Shown in pieces: positions 1-6,945 of a stretch of DNA of 17,130 nt. Source of the DNA: Opitutaceae bacterium. GTDB lineage: Bacteria; Verrucomicrobiota; Verrucomicrobiia; Opitutales; Opitutaceae. The notes below the pieces were generated by a model. The model saw only the letters and a program-made list of their open reading frames with translations, was not told the DNA's origin and searched no databases. A program made the position numbers and the translations under genes. The stretch is taken from assembly GCA_009919985.1 (NCBI GenBank), contig RGAX01000039.1:1-17130 (forward strand). The letters are read 5' to 3'. The first letter of the stretch is position 1. Every line of letters begins with the position of its first letter.

Positions 1-74
1 CTGGGTCAAGGGCGGGAGCAGGTTAAGGCGCAATGTTTTGCGAGCGCTTTTAAGTCAGAGGGAACCTGCCCTAT

Positions 75-104
75 TTGAAAAAGTCTGAGAGGTCAGTTTA
101 TTAC
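75..104 (+). promoter_or_regulatory. Possible sigma-70 promoter of the HtrA gene
   Basis: A TTGAAA box at 75-80 and a TATTAC box at 99-104 are separated by 18 bases. Each is a partial match to the sigma-70 -35 and -10 consensus. The implied transcription start near 111 would leave a leader of about 10 bases before the ATG at 121. There is no Shine-Dalgarno sequence before that ATG. Bases 1-74 show no recognisable gene. Only an inspection match; an envelope-stress promoter elsewhere is possible. Confidence 0.35.
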
Positions 105-120
105 CTGTTAAATCCCAATT

Positions 121-1650
121 ATGAATCCTCGCTTCCCTTGTTTAGCTCTCCTCCTGGCTGCCCTTGTGAGCGCTGGTGGTTTCGCCCGCCTCACGCTCCG
201 CGCCGAAGAAAAAGCCAAAACCCCCGAGCGCCCGCCGCTCACGCTCAAGGCCGACCCCAAAGCTATTAATCGCGACGCGCCCGATCGCATCAGCTACGCC
301 AGTATCGTCAAAAAAACCGCGCCGAGCGTGGTCTACGTTTTCTCCTCAAAGAAAACCAAAACCGCGGCCGAGGCCGCGCCGTTTTTTAACGATCCCCAAT
401 TCCGTCGCTTTTTCGGAGTACCCGACTCCGATGAACGCAGCGAACGCGGCGGGCGCGGCAACCGCGGTGGGCGCGGGGACTCCGGCCCCGTCCAACAAGG
501 CCTCGGCTCAGGGGTTATTATCTCATCGGACGGTTATATTTTGACTAACAACCACGTGATCGAAGGCGCCGACGAGGTGAAAGTCGCCTTCGGTGAGCCG
601 CGCCGTGAATTCAAAGCCACCATCATCGGCCGCGACCCTAAGGCGGATGTCGCGGTGATTAAAATTGCCGCGACCGATCTTGCACCGGCCACCCTCGGCG
701 ACAGCGACATGCTTGAAATCGGGGACGCCGTTCTGGCCATCGGCAACCCCTTTGGCATTGGCCAATCCGTCACGCGCGGAATCGTCAGTGCACTCAGTCG
801 CGGGGGTCTAGGCATCGAGACGTATGAAGATTTTATCCAGACCGATGCCGCCATCAACCCCGGTAACTCCGGCGGTGCTCTCCTCGACGTGGAGGGCCGT
901 CTCATCGGGCTCAACACCGCGATCCTCAGTCGCAGCGGTGGCTTTAACGGCGTCGGCTTCGCCATCCCGATTAACCAAGTGCGCACCATCGCCGAACAAC
1001 TCGTGAAAACGGGCCGCGTGGACCGCGCGTTTCTCGGCGTCCAGACGCAATCGCTCGACGCCGAGATTTCCGCGATGTTTAAAGTTAACCAAGGTGCGCT
1101 CATCGTTGATGTGCAGTCCGATACCCCCGCTGAAAAAGCCGGTCTCAAAAGCGGCGACATCATCACCAAAATCGACACCACGGCGATCCGCGACCCGCGT
1201 CATCTGCAGCTTACAGTCACGCGCCTCATCCCCGGTACCGAAGCCAAAGTGGAATACCTACGGGACGGTAAACCCGCCACCGTGAAAGTAAAATTGACGG
1301 CCTTGCCTGGACAAAAGCGCGCCGGAGGCGACCGCAACGAAACGCCAGAGGCCAAAGACATCGGTGTACTCAACGGGGTGGGGGTGGGCGATATTTCCGC
1401 CGAGCTGCGTGAGCAGTTGAATCTAGCGCGGCGCATCGAAGGCGCGATCATCACCTCCGTCGAAGCCGATAGCCCCTCCGCGCGCGCCGGCCTGCGCGAG
1501 GGCGATATCATCCTCGAACTCGATCGTCGCCCTGTGCGCAACGCGGATGAAGCCGTCAAATTAAGCGAGGAAATCAAAGGCCCTAAGGTACTTGTGTTCT
1601 TCTGGCGCAGCGGCACCAGCCGCTACCTCGTCGTCGACGAATCAAAGTAA
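121..1650 (+). CDS. Periplasmic Do/DegP-like serine protease (HtrA family)
   Basis: A 509-residue HtrA/Deg protease-chaperone that would degrade or refold damaged envelope proteins. The N-terminus has a hydrophobic segment (about residues 7-20) consistent with export or anchoring. The trypsin-like domain carries the full triad: H145 in TNNHVIEG, D176 in KADVAVI, and S250 in NPGNSGGAL. Two PDZ domains follow, about 303-393 and 415-500, the arrangement of DegP/DegQ/DegS-type proteins with two PDZs. The segment about 107-121, before the protease core, is rich in Arg and Gly, in the region of the regulatory LA loop. Length is normal for the family (about 450-510). The ATG at 121 is chosen because it precedes the hydrophobic segment; no Shine-Dalgarno is present. 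It is a single-gene unit followed by 278 bases without a gene. DegP, DegQ or MucD cannot be distinguished here. Confidence 0.95.
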   Translation: MNPRFPCLALLLAALVSAGGFARLTLRAEEKAKTPERPPLTLKADPKAINRDAPDRISYASIVKKTAPSVVYVFSSKKTKTAAEAAPFFNDPQFRRFFGVPDSDERSERGGRGNRGGRGDSGPVQQGLGSGVIISSDGYILTNNHVIEGADEVKVAFGEPRREFKATIIGRDPKADVAVIKIAATDLAPATLGDSDMLEIGDAVLAIGNPFGIGQSVTRGIVSALSRGGLGIETYEDFIQTDAAINPGNSGGALLDVEGRLIGLNTAILSRSGGFNGVGFAIPINQVRTIAEQLVKTGRVDRAFLGVQTQSLDAEISAMFKVNQGALIVDVQSDTPAEKAGLKSGDIITKIDTTAIRDPRHLQLTVTRLIPGTEAKVEYLRDGKPATVKVKLTALPGQKRAGGDRNETPEAKDIGVLNGVGVGDISAELREQLNLARRIEGAIITSVEADSPSARAGLREGDIILELDRRPVRNADEAVKLSEEIKGPKVLVFFWRSGTSRYLVVDESK

Positions 1651-1713
1651 AATTTAATACCAGCCTCCCCTATTCACCAGCCGACTCGGCGAGGGCGCAT
1701 TAAATAATTACCA

Positions 1714-1744
1714 TGAAAATTTAATATTGAATTTTAGATTTTCA
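1714..1744. repeat. AT-rich inverted repeat between HtrA and the TA module
   Basis: TGAAAAT at 1714-1720 is the reverse complement of ATTTTCA at 1738-1744, with an AT-rich 17-base spacer. There is no T-run typical of a terminator, so it is either a weak hairpin or an operator-like site. The rest of 1651-1890 shows no gene and no clear terminator. Confidence 0.35.
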
Positions 1745-1892
1745 ATGATGCTGGGGCTATCTACCCCGTAAAGAAACCTAATCCTTGGGCCAACGCTTAA
1801 CCGTTATCCCAATCACCGCCATTTGGGCCTTGGCAAAAAAATTTCAGGCCCCAGCGGGCTCTGCGGTGAGCCTTTATGCTCCGGGCCTACAC

Positions 1893-1920
1893 TTGACAGC
1901 CCAAAAGCGTGAGACATATT
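1893..1920 (+). promoter_or_regulatory. Promoter of the toxin-antitoxin operon
   Basis: A perfect -35 TTGACA lies at 1893-1898 and a 4-of-6 -10 box CATATT at 1915-1920, 16 bases apart. The predicted transcription start is about 1926-1928, at or 1-3 bases before the antitoxin ATG at 1929, so the mRNA may be leaderless. The -10 box overlaps the first copy of the GTGAGACAT repeat. Confidence 0.55.
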
Positions 1921-1930
1921 AGTGAGACAT
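1909..1930 (+). repeat. Direct repeat GTGAGACAT x2, candidate TA operator
   Basis: GTGAGACAT occurs at 1909-1917 and again at 1922-1930, a 13-base period. The first copy overlaps the -10 box and the second contains the first two bases of the antitoxin start codon. Phd/YefM-type antitoxins usually repress their own promoter, so these copies are plausible binding sites. That role is inferred from position only. The GTGAG in the second copy sits too close to the ATG to be a convincing ribosome binding site. Confidence 0.45.
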
Positions 1931-2183
1931 GAAGACTGCGACCGTTCGCCAAATCCGCAACGCCTTTCCATCCGTCCTGTGCTTGATTCGTAATGGCGAG
2001 TCCGTCGCCATTACGTCCCGTCGAAAGGTTGTGGCCACCTTGACGCCACCTGTGATGCAAAAACCGGTGCGACGTTCACGTTTGTGGGCCGACCTCGATG
2101 CGCGCCTCGCGGAACTACAGCAGCAGCCGATGCTTGCGGTGTCGGGTGCGGACCTGCTCGCTCAGGATCGTGATCGGTACTAA
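1929..2183 (+). CDS. Phd/YefM-family antitoxin
   Basis: An 84-residue antitoxin. The N-terminal half reads as a Phd/YefM DNA-binding fold: it opens MKTATVRQIRNAFPSVL, followed by GESVAITSRRKVVATLTPP, where the 'x-I-T-x-R-x-K-x-V-A-x-L' strand pattern is typical. The charged C-terminal part (about 45-84, RLWADLDARLAEL) would wrap and inhibit the toxin. The toxin gene begins 8 bases after the stop, which is standard for such pairs. It probably represses its own promoter through the GTGAGACAT repeats. Expected partner: the PIN protein encoded at 2192-2626. Family-level assignment is firm; VapB subfamily naming is not attempted. Confidence 0.88.
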   Translation: MKTATVRQIRNAFPSVLCLIRNGESVAITSRRKVVATLTPPVMQKPVRRSRLWADLDARLAELQQQPMLAVSGADLLAQDRDRY

Positions 2184-2191
2184 CGTGGACG

Positions 2192-2626
2192 ATGATCTAT
2201 GCTGACACATCATTCCTGTTTTCTCTCATCTTACATGATGCCAACACAGTCGCGGCGGTCACCTACCTAAAGAGTCACGCAACAGCCTTGGCGTTTACAC
2301 CTTGGCAACGATGCGAGTTGCGCAATGCCATTCGGCTCGCACTCTGGCGGAGAAACTGTGACGCCGCCACCGCGAAACGTGCGCTAGATAAAATGGCCGC
2401 AGACCTTGCGACCGGCAATCTCATCGAAACGCCACTAGTGTGGCCAGATGTGCTGCAGGTGGCTGACGAACTCGGCGAAAAACATACCGCAGCCCTCGGA
2501 GTGCGCTCCTTGGATTTGCTGCATGTCGCGGCGGCTGTCACCCTCGGGGCAAAGAAATTCCTCACATGCGACGCGCGTCAACTTGCCCTTGCCCGGGCGG
2601 CTGGACTCCGGGCCGAGGAGATATGA
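2192..2626 (+). CDS. PIN-domain ribonuclease toxin (VapC-like)
   Basis: A 144-residue PIN-domain protein, the normal VapC length. The acidic metal-binding residues are in place: D5 in MIYADTSFL, E42 in RCELRNAI, D108 in SLDLLH and D127 in TCDARQ. PIN toxins are Mg-dependent endoribonucleases, in known cases often cutting tRNA or rRNA; the target here is unknown. Translation is probably coupled to the antitoxin gene, whose stop is 8 bases upstream. All catalytic residues being intact argues for an active toxin kept in check by its antitoxin. The pair stands alone among housekeeping and sugar genes, fitting the mobile habit of such modules, but no transposon ends were seen. Confidence 0.9.
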   Translation: MIYADTSFLFSLILHDANTVAAVTYLKSHATALAFTPWQRCELRNAIRLALWRRNCDAATAKRALDKMAADLATGNLIETPLVWPDVLQVADELGEKHTAALGVRSLDLLHVAAAVTLGAKKFLTCDARQLALARAAGLRAEEI

Positions 2627-2713
2627 AACTAAATTCCGCCGTGGATGCATTGTTTTCCAACTGCGCAGCACCTTCCGTGAAAATTTAAATCCTCAACTGC
2701 GGAATCTAGGATT

Positions 2714-2749
2714 ATTTGTATTACAAATTTGAATACAAATTTTGTAAAT
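2714..2749. promoter_or_regulatory. Cluster of TACAAAT half-sites / overlapping palindromes
   Basis: In a very AT-rich stretch, ATTTGTA (2714-2720) and TACAAAT (2722-2728) form a perfect palindrome around one central base. TACAAAT recurs at 2734-2740 and TTTGTAA at 2741-2747. TTTGTATT (2715-2722) also pairs with AATACAAA (2732-2739). Such spaced half-sites resemble a multi-site operator. No gene starts immediately downstream on either strand, so the target is unclear. Confidence 0.4.
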
Positions 2750-2774
2750 TAAGAAACGTTAATGTAACGACACT

Positions 2775-2797
2775 CCGCTTCTGCTTAGATGAAGCGG
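2775..2797. repeat. Perfect 7-bp hairpin CCGCTTC / GAAGCGG
   Basis: CCGCTTC at 2775-2781 pairs with GAAGCGG at 2791-2797 across a 9-base loop. It lies between the toxin gene and the bidirectional terminator and is not followed by a T-run. It could be a minor RNA structure at the 3' end of a transcript from either side. Confidence 0.35.
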
Positions 2798-2828
2798 CGC
2801 TCACGCTGGCAATCCAGTGCAGGGCCGC

Positions 2829-2866
2829 AAAAAAACCCCGGTCGGCTGACCGGGGTTTTTGTTTTT
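2829..2866. terminator. Strong bidirectional rho-independent terminator
   Basis: The stem CCCCGGTC (2836-2843) and GACCGGGG (2848-2855) is perfect, with a 4-base loop. It has a T-rich run on the plus strand (2856-2866) and an A-run on the other side (2829-2835), which is a T-run on the minus strand. It therefore fits termination of the minus-strand oxidoreductase (stop ending at 2879) and of any plus-strand transcript from the toxin-antitoxin side. Confidence 0.88.
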
Positions 2867-2878
2867 AAATCAAACCGT

Positions 2879-4378
2879 TCAGGCAAGCTGCGGGATCGTG
2901 AAGGCACCGCGACCCACGCGTTTGCGCAGCGCGTGGTTGTTCGCGGCATCAACCACAACTTTGTCGGCGCCAGTGAACATCTCGCTCTTGCGGTCAAACG
3001 TGAGCAACGGCCCGAGAACTGTCGGAGTCGTGGCCACATCGACGGCGTTGGCCTTCAAGTGCTCGAGGATGCGTCCGTAGGCTTCCGTCGTGGGTGCACT
3101 CGCTTTGATGGCTTCAGCGATGGCGGCGTTGGATTTATCCGCGCCGACCAAATAGGAGAGATTACCCAGGTGACAAAGAGCCGTGGAGTAGTGGCACTCT
3201 TCGATCAAACCAACAGCGACTTTGCGGTTTTTGACCGCTTTCACAAAGTTGGCGCGATGGGCGCCGTTGCCGCCATTGTTGAGGGCTTTGATTTTCGTAT
3301 TGGCGTTGTCGTAGATGTTGGCGGTACCGCTTTCGCTGACGCTGACGTAGCCATTTTCGCATTGAACGACGACACCGACGCGGGCGCCGCGGTAGTTATC
3401 CATGGCTTTCATGCCGGTTTTCATCGGCAGGCCTCGGACCTCGAAGATCAGCGGCGCTTTTTCGAAATTAAAGACCGACAGCAGCGTGTTGGGCGTCTCG
3501 GCGTCGTCGCGGTAACCGAACCGGCCACCCAGGCTCATGACGCTCGCGGGCAGGCCGTTTTCGCCAAGAAACCAGCGGGCCACATCCATCTGATGGATGC
3601 CCTGGTTGGTGATGTCACCGCCGCCGTAGTTCCAGAACCAGTGCCAATCGTAGTGGACTGGGCCTTTGGAGCCGTTGCGCCGGGGTGGGGTGAGGTTCGC
3701 CGGGCCGGTCCACAGATCGTAATCAACGGTGGCGGGAACGGCTTGAGGGCCGGTCGTTAGGCCGATGCTGTCGCGGGGTTTGTAGCAGAGGCCGCGGGCC
3801 CATTGGATTTTGCCGATCTGGCCGGAGCGCACGTAGGCGATCGCTTCTTGAATATCCAGGGAAGAACGGTTTTGCGTGCCGGTCTGGACGATATTTTTGG
3901 TGTACTTGAGCGAGGCGGCGAGCGCTTGGCGGCCTTCCCAGATGTTGTGGGAGAGGGGTTTTTCAACGTACACGTCTTTGCCGGCTTGGAGGGCCCAGAT
4001 CGTCTGCAGTGAGTGTTGGTGGTTGGGTGTACCCAAGACGACCGCGTCGATATTTTTGTTTTCGAGAAGCTTGCGGTAATCGGTGTAGGTCTCGGGTTTG
4101 ACGCCGGCTTTTTCGCATTCTTCGCGCCGCTTGGCGAGGACGGCGGTATCCACGTCGCAAATGGCGACCAGCCGCGCGCCGGGCAGCTTGTTGAGATAAT
4201 CACGCATATGGCCGGCGCCTTGCGCGTTGATGCCGACGACGGCAACGCGGATGTCGCCATTGGCGCTACCGGCGGCGGGGGCGACTTGGCCGAAGAGGCG
4301 GGTTTGACCGGCAATCAGGGCGGCGCCACCGCCAACCAGTGAGGCCTTGAGGAATTCTTTGCGGGACCAGGATTTCAT
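2879..4378 (-). CDS. Tat-signal Gfo/Idh/MocA family oxidoreductase
   Basis: A 499-residue NAD(P)-dependent sugar-type dehydrogenase of the Gfo/Idh/MocA family, probably exported folded with its cofactor. The chosen start (ATG at 4376-4378 on the minus strand) directly precedes a Tat-like signal, SRKEFLK plus the hydrophobic stretch GGGAALIAG. An in-frame upstream ATG (4450) would bury that signal. The Rossmann segment begins about residue 43 (IRVAVVGINAQGAG). The family EKP motif is at 139-141 (VEKPL), and GGGDITNQGIHQMD supplies the conserved H262 and D265. The pre-start context is TATCCCC with no Shine-Dalgarno. The stop is followed at once by a strong terminator. It lies 141 bases downstream of nadB and may be co-transcribed with the nad genes, though a functional link is not evident. 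Substrate unknown; many PVC-group genomes carry numerous paralogues. Confidence 0.92.
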   Translation of the reverse strand: MKSWSRKEFLKASLVGGGAALIAGQTRLFGQVAPAAGSANGDIRVAVVGINAQGAGHMRDYLNKLPGARLVAICDVDTAVLAKRREECEKAGVKPETYTDYRKLLENKNIDAVVLGTPNHQHSLQTIWALQAGKDVYVEKPLSHNIWEGRQALAASLKYTKNIVQTGTQNRSSLDIQEAIAYVRSGQIGKIQWARGLCYKPRDSIGLTTGPQAVPATVDYDLWTGPANLTPPRRNGSKGPVHYDWHWFWNYGGGDITNQGIHQMDVARWFLGENGLPASVMSLGGRFGYRDDAETPNTLLSVFNFEKAPLIFEVRGLPMKTGMKAMDNYRGARVGVVVQCENGYVSVSESGTANIYDNANTKIKALNNGGNGAHRANFVKAVKNRKVAVGLIEECHYSTALCHLGNLSYLVGADKSNAAIAEAIKASAPTTEAYGRILEHLKANAVDVATTPTVLGPLLTFDRKSEMFTGADKVVVDAANNHALRKRVGRGAFTIPQLA

Positions 4379-4519
4379 GGGGATAATTAAGGGAGCGGGG
4401 TAGGAAACGGTACGGGGGATAGACGCGTCCCAAGCAGGGAAGAGACGCAAAAACTTACTTCACTACTTCTAATGGATGGGTCGAGGACAATTTGTCGCGC
4501 ACGCGTGAGCTTGGTCGGC

Positions 4520-6085
4520 TCAATCGGTGTCGGCTTCGAGATAGTGGCAACCTTGGCTGCGCGGGTTGAGCGTGGCGGCGTGGACCACCAAAAGCGCGGT
4601 TTGGATGGCGTTGCGCAGCTCAATTAATTCGCGCGTGAGGGCACAGCCGCGGTAAAAATCCTGAATCTCCTCGCGCAACTCCAGCAAGATACGGCGCGCG
4701 CGGGTGAGGCGTTTCGGCGAGCGCACAATCCCAGCGTAGTTCCACATGGTGGAGCGGATTTGGTCGATATCTTGGCGCACGAGTACGGGATCCGCCACGC
4801 GTGAGGGGCTTTCCCATGCCCGGGGTTCGCTGAGAGAAAATGTGGCGCTGGCGAAATCGGCGGCATCGGCCTGCGCGGTGAACTTAGCGCTAGTAAGGCA
4901 TTCAAGTAGCGAGGTGCTGGCCAGGCGGTTGGCGCCGTGCAGGCCCGTGCAGGCGGTCTCGCCGATAGCGTTAAGGTGGAGAATATTGGTCCGGCCATAC
5001 AGGTCGGTGTGGACACCACCGCAGGCGAAATGCGCCGCGGGCACGACCGGGATCAGCTCACAAGAAATATCCACTCCGTAGCCAAGGCAGCGGGCATGGA
5101 TATTAGGGAAACGCTCACAGATAAACTCCGGGGTCATCGCCGAGAGATCGAGGTAGACGCACGTTTCGCCACTCCTGGAGAGTTCGCGCTGGATGGCGCG
5201 CGCTACGATATCGCGCGGAGCCAGTGAGCCTCGGGGATGCACAAGATCCATGAAGCGTTCCCCTTTGGCGTTAACGAGTACGCCGCCCTCGCCGCGGAGA
5301 GCCTCGGTCACGAGAAAACGTGGGGCGTTTTTCTTTGCGAAAACCGTCGGATGAAATTGGACGTATTCAAGGTCGATCAGACGTGCACCCACCCGGTACG
5401 CCATCGCCACACCATGGCCGACACTGCCGGGTTGGTTGGTCGAGTGCTGGAAAATCTGCCCGAGCCCGCCGGTAGCGAGGATGGTTTTTTTGGCAACGAG
5501 GGCGACCGTCTCGCCCGTTGCGGTATCGAGCACGTAGGCTCCAAAACAGGTGAGGGGCTTGTATTTATCGGCGGTGGAGGTGGAATTATGCGAGAGCGTG
5601 AGTAGATCGATCGCGACCCAGCCCGTGCGCCGGGTGATGCGCGGCGTGGAGTTCACGCGGTGCGCGACGCGCTCGAGGATGGCGTGGCCCGTAGCGTCTT
5701 TGGCGTAGATGATGCGTTTCTCGCTGTGGCCGCCTTCGCGCGTCACTTCGAGTTCGCCGGCAGCGGAGCGATCGAAATCGACGTGGAGTTCGTCAAGCAG
5801 GAGCTCTTTCACGGCGGCGGGACCTTCGTGGATGAGTTGGGCTACCGCCACCGGATTGGAGGTGTGGTCGCTGGCCGCCTGGATATCCTGCGCGAGCGAA
5901 CCGGTGGAGGTGGTTTCGGCGGGGTCGTAGATGATCCCGCCTTGCGCCCAGTCGCTATTGGCCGCGAGGGGTTCGGCCAGGCAGAGTAATTCGACGCTGT
6001 GCCCGAGGCGCGCGGCGTGCAGGGCATAGGCCGAGCCGGCGAGCCCGGAGCCGATCACAAGACAGTCCGTGCGAAGGGTGCGCAT
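4520..6085 (-). CDS. nadB: L-aspartate oxidase
   Basis: A 521-residue FAD enzyme oxidising L-aspartate to iminoaspartate, first step of de novo NAD synthesis. The FAD dinucleotide motif GSGLAG is at 12-17. Active-site residues known from E. coli NadB (E121, H244, R290, H351, R386, recalled from the literature) fall here at E122, H245, R291, H352 and R387, a constant offset of one. This separates it from succinate dehydrogenase flavoproteins. The C-terminus ends in the expected Arg-Ser-x-Gly-x-His-Tyr segment, so the protein is full length. Its ATG overlaps the nadC stop by one base (TAATG), indicating translational coupling. Third gene of the minus-strand nadA-nadC-nadB unit. Confidence 0.97.
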   Translation of the reverse strand: MRTLRTDCLVIGSGLAGSAYALHAARLGHSVELLCLAEPLAANSDWAQGGIIYDPAETTSTGSLAQDIQAASDHTSNPVAVAQLIHEGPAAVKELLLDELHVDFDRSAAGELEVTREGGHSEKRIIYAKDATGHAILERVAHRVNSTPRITRRTGWVAIDLLTLSHNSTSTADKYKPLTCFGAYVLDTATGETVALVAKKTILATGGLGQIFQHSTNQPGSVGHGVAMAYRVGARLIDLEYVQFHPTVFAKKNAPRFLVTEALRGEGGVLVNAKGERFMDLVHPRGSLAPRDIVARAIQRELSRSGETCVYLDLSAMTPEFICERFPNIHARCLGYGVDISCELIPVVPAAHFACGGVHTDLYGRTNILHLNAIGETACTGLHGANRLASTSLLECLTSAKFTAQADAADFASATFSLSEPRAWESPSRVADPVLVRQDIDQIRSTMWNYAGIVRSPKRLTRARRILLELREEIQDFYRGCALTRELIELRNAIQTALLVVHAATLNPRSQGCHYLEADTD

Positions 6086-6930
6086 TATTTTTTAGGCGCG
6101 GGTGAAATCGTGAGGCTCAAGTCGGCGGCGGGCGCGGAGTGGGTGAGCGCGCCGATACTGATCACATCCACACCAGGCAACGCGTAGTCGCGGAGCGTCT
6201 CGAAGCGGACGCCGCCGGAAACCTCGACTAGGGCTGCGCCAGCAATGAGCGCGACCGCGCGACGCACGAGTTCGGGCGACATGTTATCGAGCAAAATGAC
6301 TTCGGCCCCGGCGCGGAGAGCTTCTTTTACCTCGGCGAGCGTGGTGGTCTCGACTTCGATTTTGGCCAGATGGGGCGCGGCGGCGCGGGCGAGCTGCACG
6401 GCACGGCTCAGCGAGCCGGCGGCGGCGATGTGGTTGTCTTTGATCAGGATGTGTTCGCCGAGCGAGGAGCGGTGGTTGACGCAGCCGCCGCAGCGGACGG
6501 CGTATTTTTCCAGGGCGCGCCAACCGGGAGTGGTTTTGCGGGTGTCGACCACGCGGGTCGTGGTGGCGGCGATGGCATCGGCGTAGCGGCGGGCGAGGGT
6601 GGCGATGCCAGAGAGGCGTTGGATGAAGTTAAGCGCCGTGCGCTCGGCGGTGAGCAGCGCTGCGGTCGGACCGCTGACCGTGAGGATGCGGGCGCCGTTT
6701 TTGACGCGCGCCCCGTCAGCTAAGCTGAGTTTCACTTTGAGCGCGGGGTTCACGCGGGTGAAGACGGCGGCGGCGATGGTGAGCCCACACAGCGTGAGGT
6801 CCTGACGGGCTTCAATGAAAGCGCGCGAGCAATGGGTCGCAGGAAAAATGGCCCGACTGGTGAGGTCGCCTAGGCCGGCGTCTTCGTCAAGGGCGAGGTC
6901 GATCAAGTGAGCGGTGCGGGGGGTGAGCAT
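6085..6930 (-). CDS. nadC: Quinolinate phosphoribosyltransferase (nicotinate-nucleotide pyrophosphorylase)
   Basis: A 281-residue enzyme converting quinolinate and PRPP to nicotinate mononucleotide, CO2 and pyrophosphate. Family motifs in order: EDAGLGDLTS (16-25), AERTALNF (95-102), DTRKTTPG (129-136), HRSSLGEHILIKDNH (153-167), the VETTT segment (193-197), ILLDNM (212-217) and VSGGV (237-241), followed by SIGALTH. These include the Arg, His and Lys residues that bind quinolinate in characterised members. Length is typical (about 280-300). It starts 15 bases after the nadA stop and overlaps nadB by one base, so the three genes form one operon. No Shine-Dalgarno is seen before the ATG. Confidence 0.97.
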   Translation of the reverse strand: MLTPRTAHLIDLALDEDAGLGDLTSRAIFPATHCSRAFIEARQDLTLCGLTIAAAVFTRVNPALKVKLSLADGARVKNGARILTVSGPTAALLTAERTALNFIQRLSGIATLARRYADAIAATTTRVVDTRKTTPGWRALEKYAVRCGGCVNHRSSLGEHILIKDNHIAAAGSLSRAVQLARAAAPHLAKIEVETTTLAEVKEALRAGAEVILLDNMSPELVRRAVALIAGAALVEVSGGVRFETLRDYALPGVDVISIGALTHSAPAADLSLTISPAPKK

Positions 6931-6945
6931 GGAAAAAACAGCGGG

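Noticed and set aside
1741..1785. GGGG...CCCC element around 1752-1766 as a terminator of the HtrA gene
   Set aside because: Only four base pairs around a 7-base loop, and no T-run follows.
2627..2878. Possible tRNA or small-RNA gene in the structured intergenic stretch
   Set aside because: No cloverleaf, T-loop GTTC or CCA end; the hairpins are explained by a terminator and short inverted repeats. A small RNA cannot be excluded without expression data.
2789..3760. Plus-strand open frame of 323 codons opposite the Tat-signal oxidoreductase
   Set aside because: It is antisense to a clearly conserved Gfo/Idh gene, has no recognisable motif, and begins in the terminator region; GC-rich codon use keeps the opposite frame open.
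4379..4450. Upstream ATG giving a 24-residue extension to the Tat-signal oxidoreductase
   Set aside because: It would bury the Tat signal in the interior; the internal ATG directly precedes the Lys/Arg n-region.
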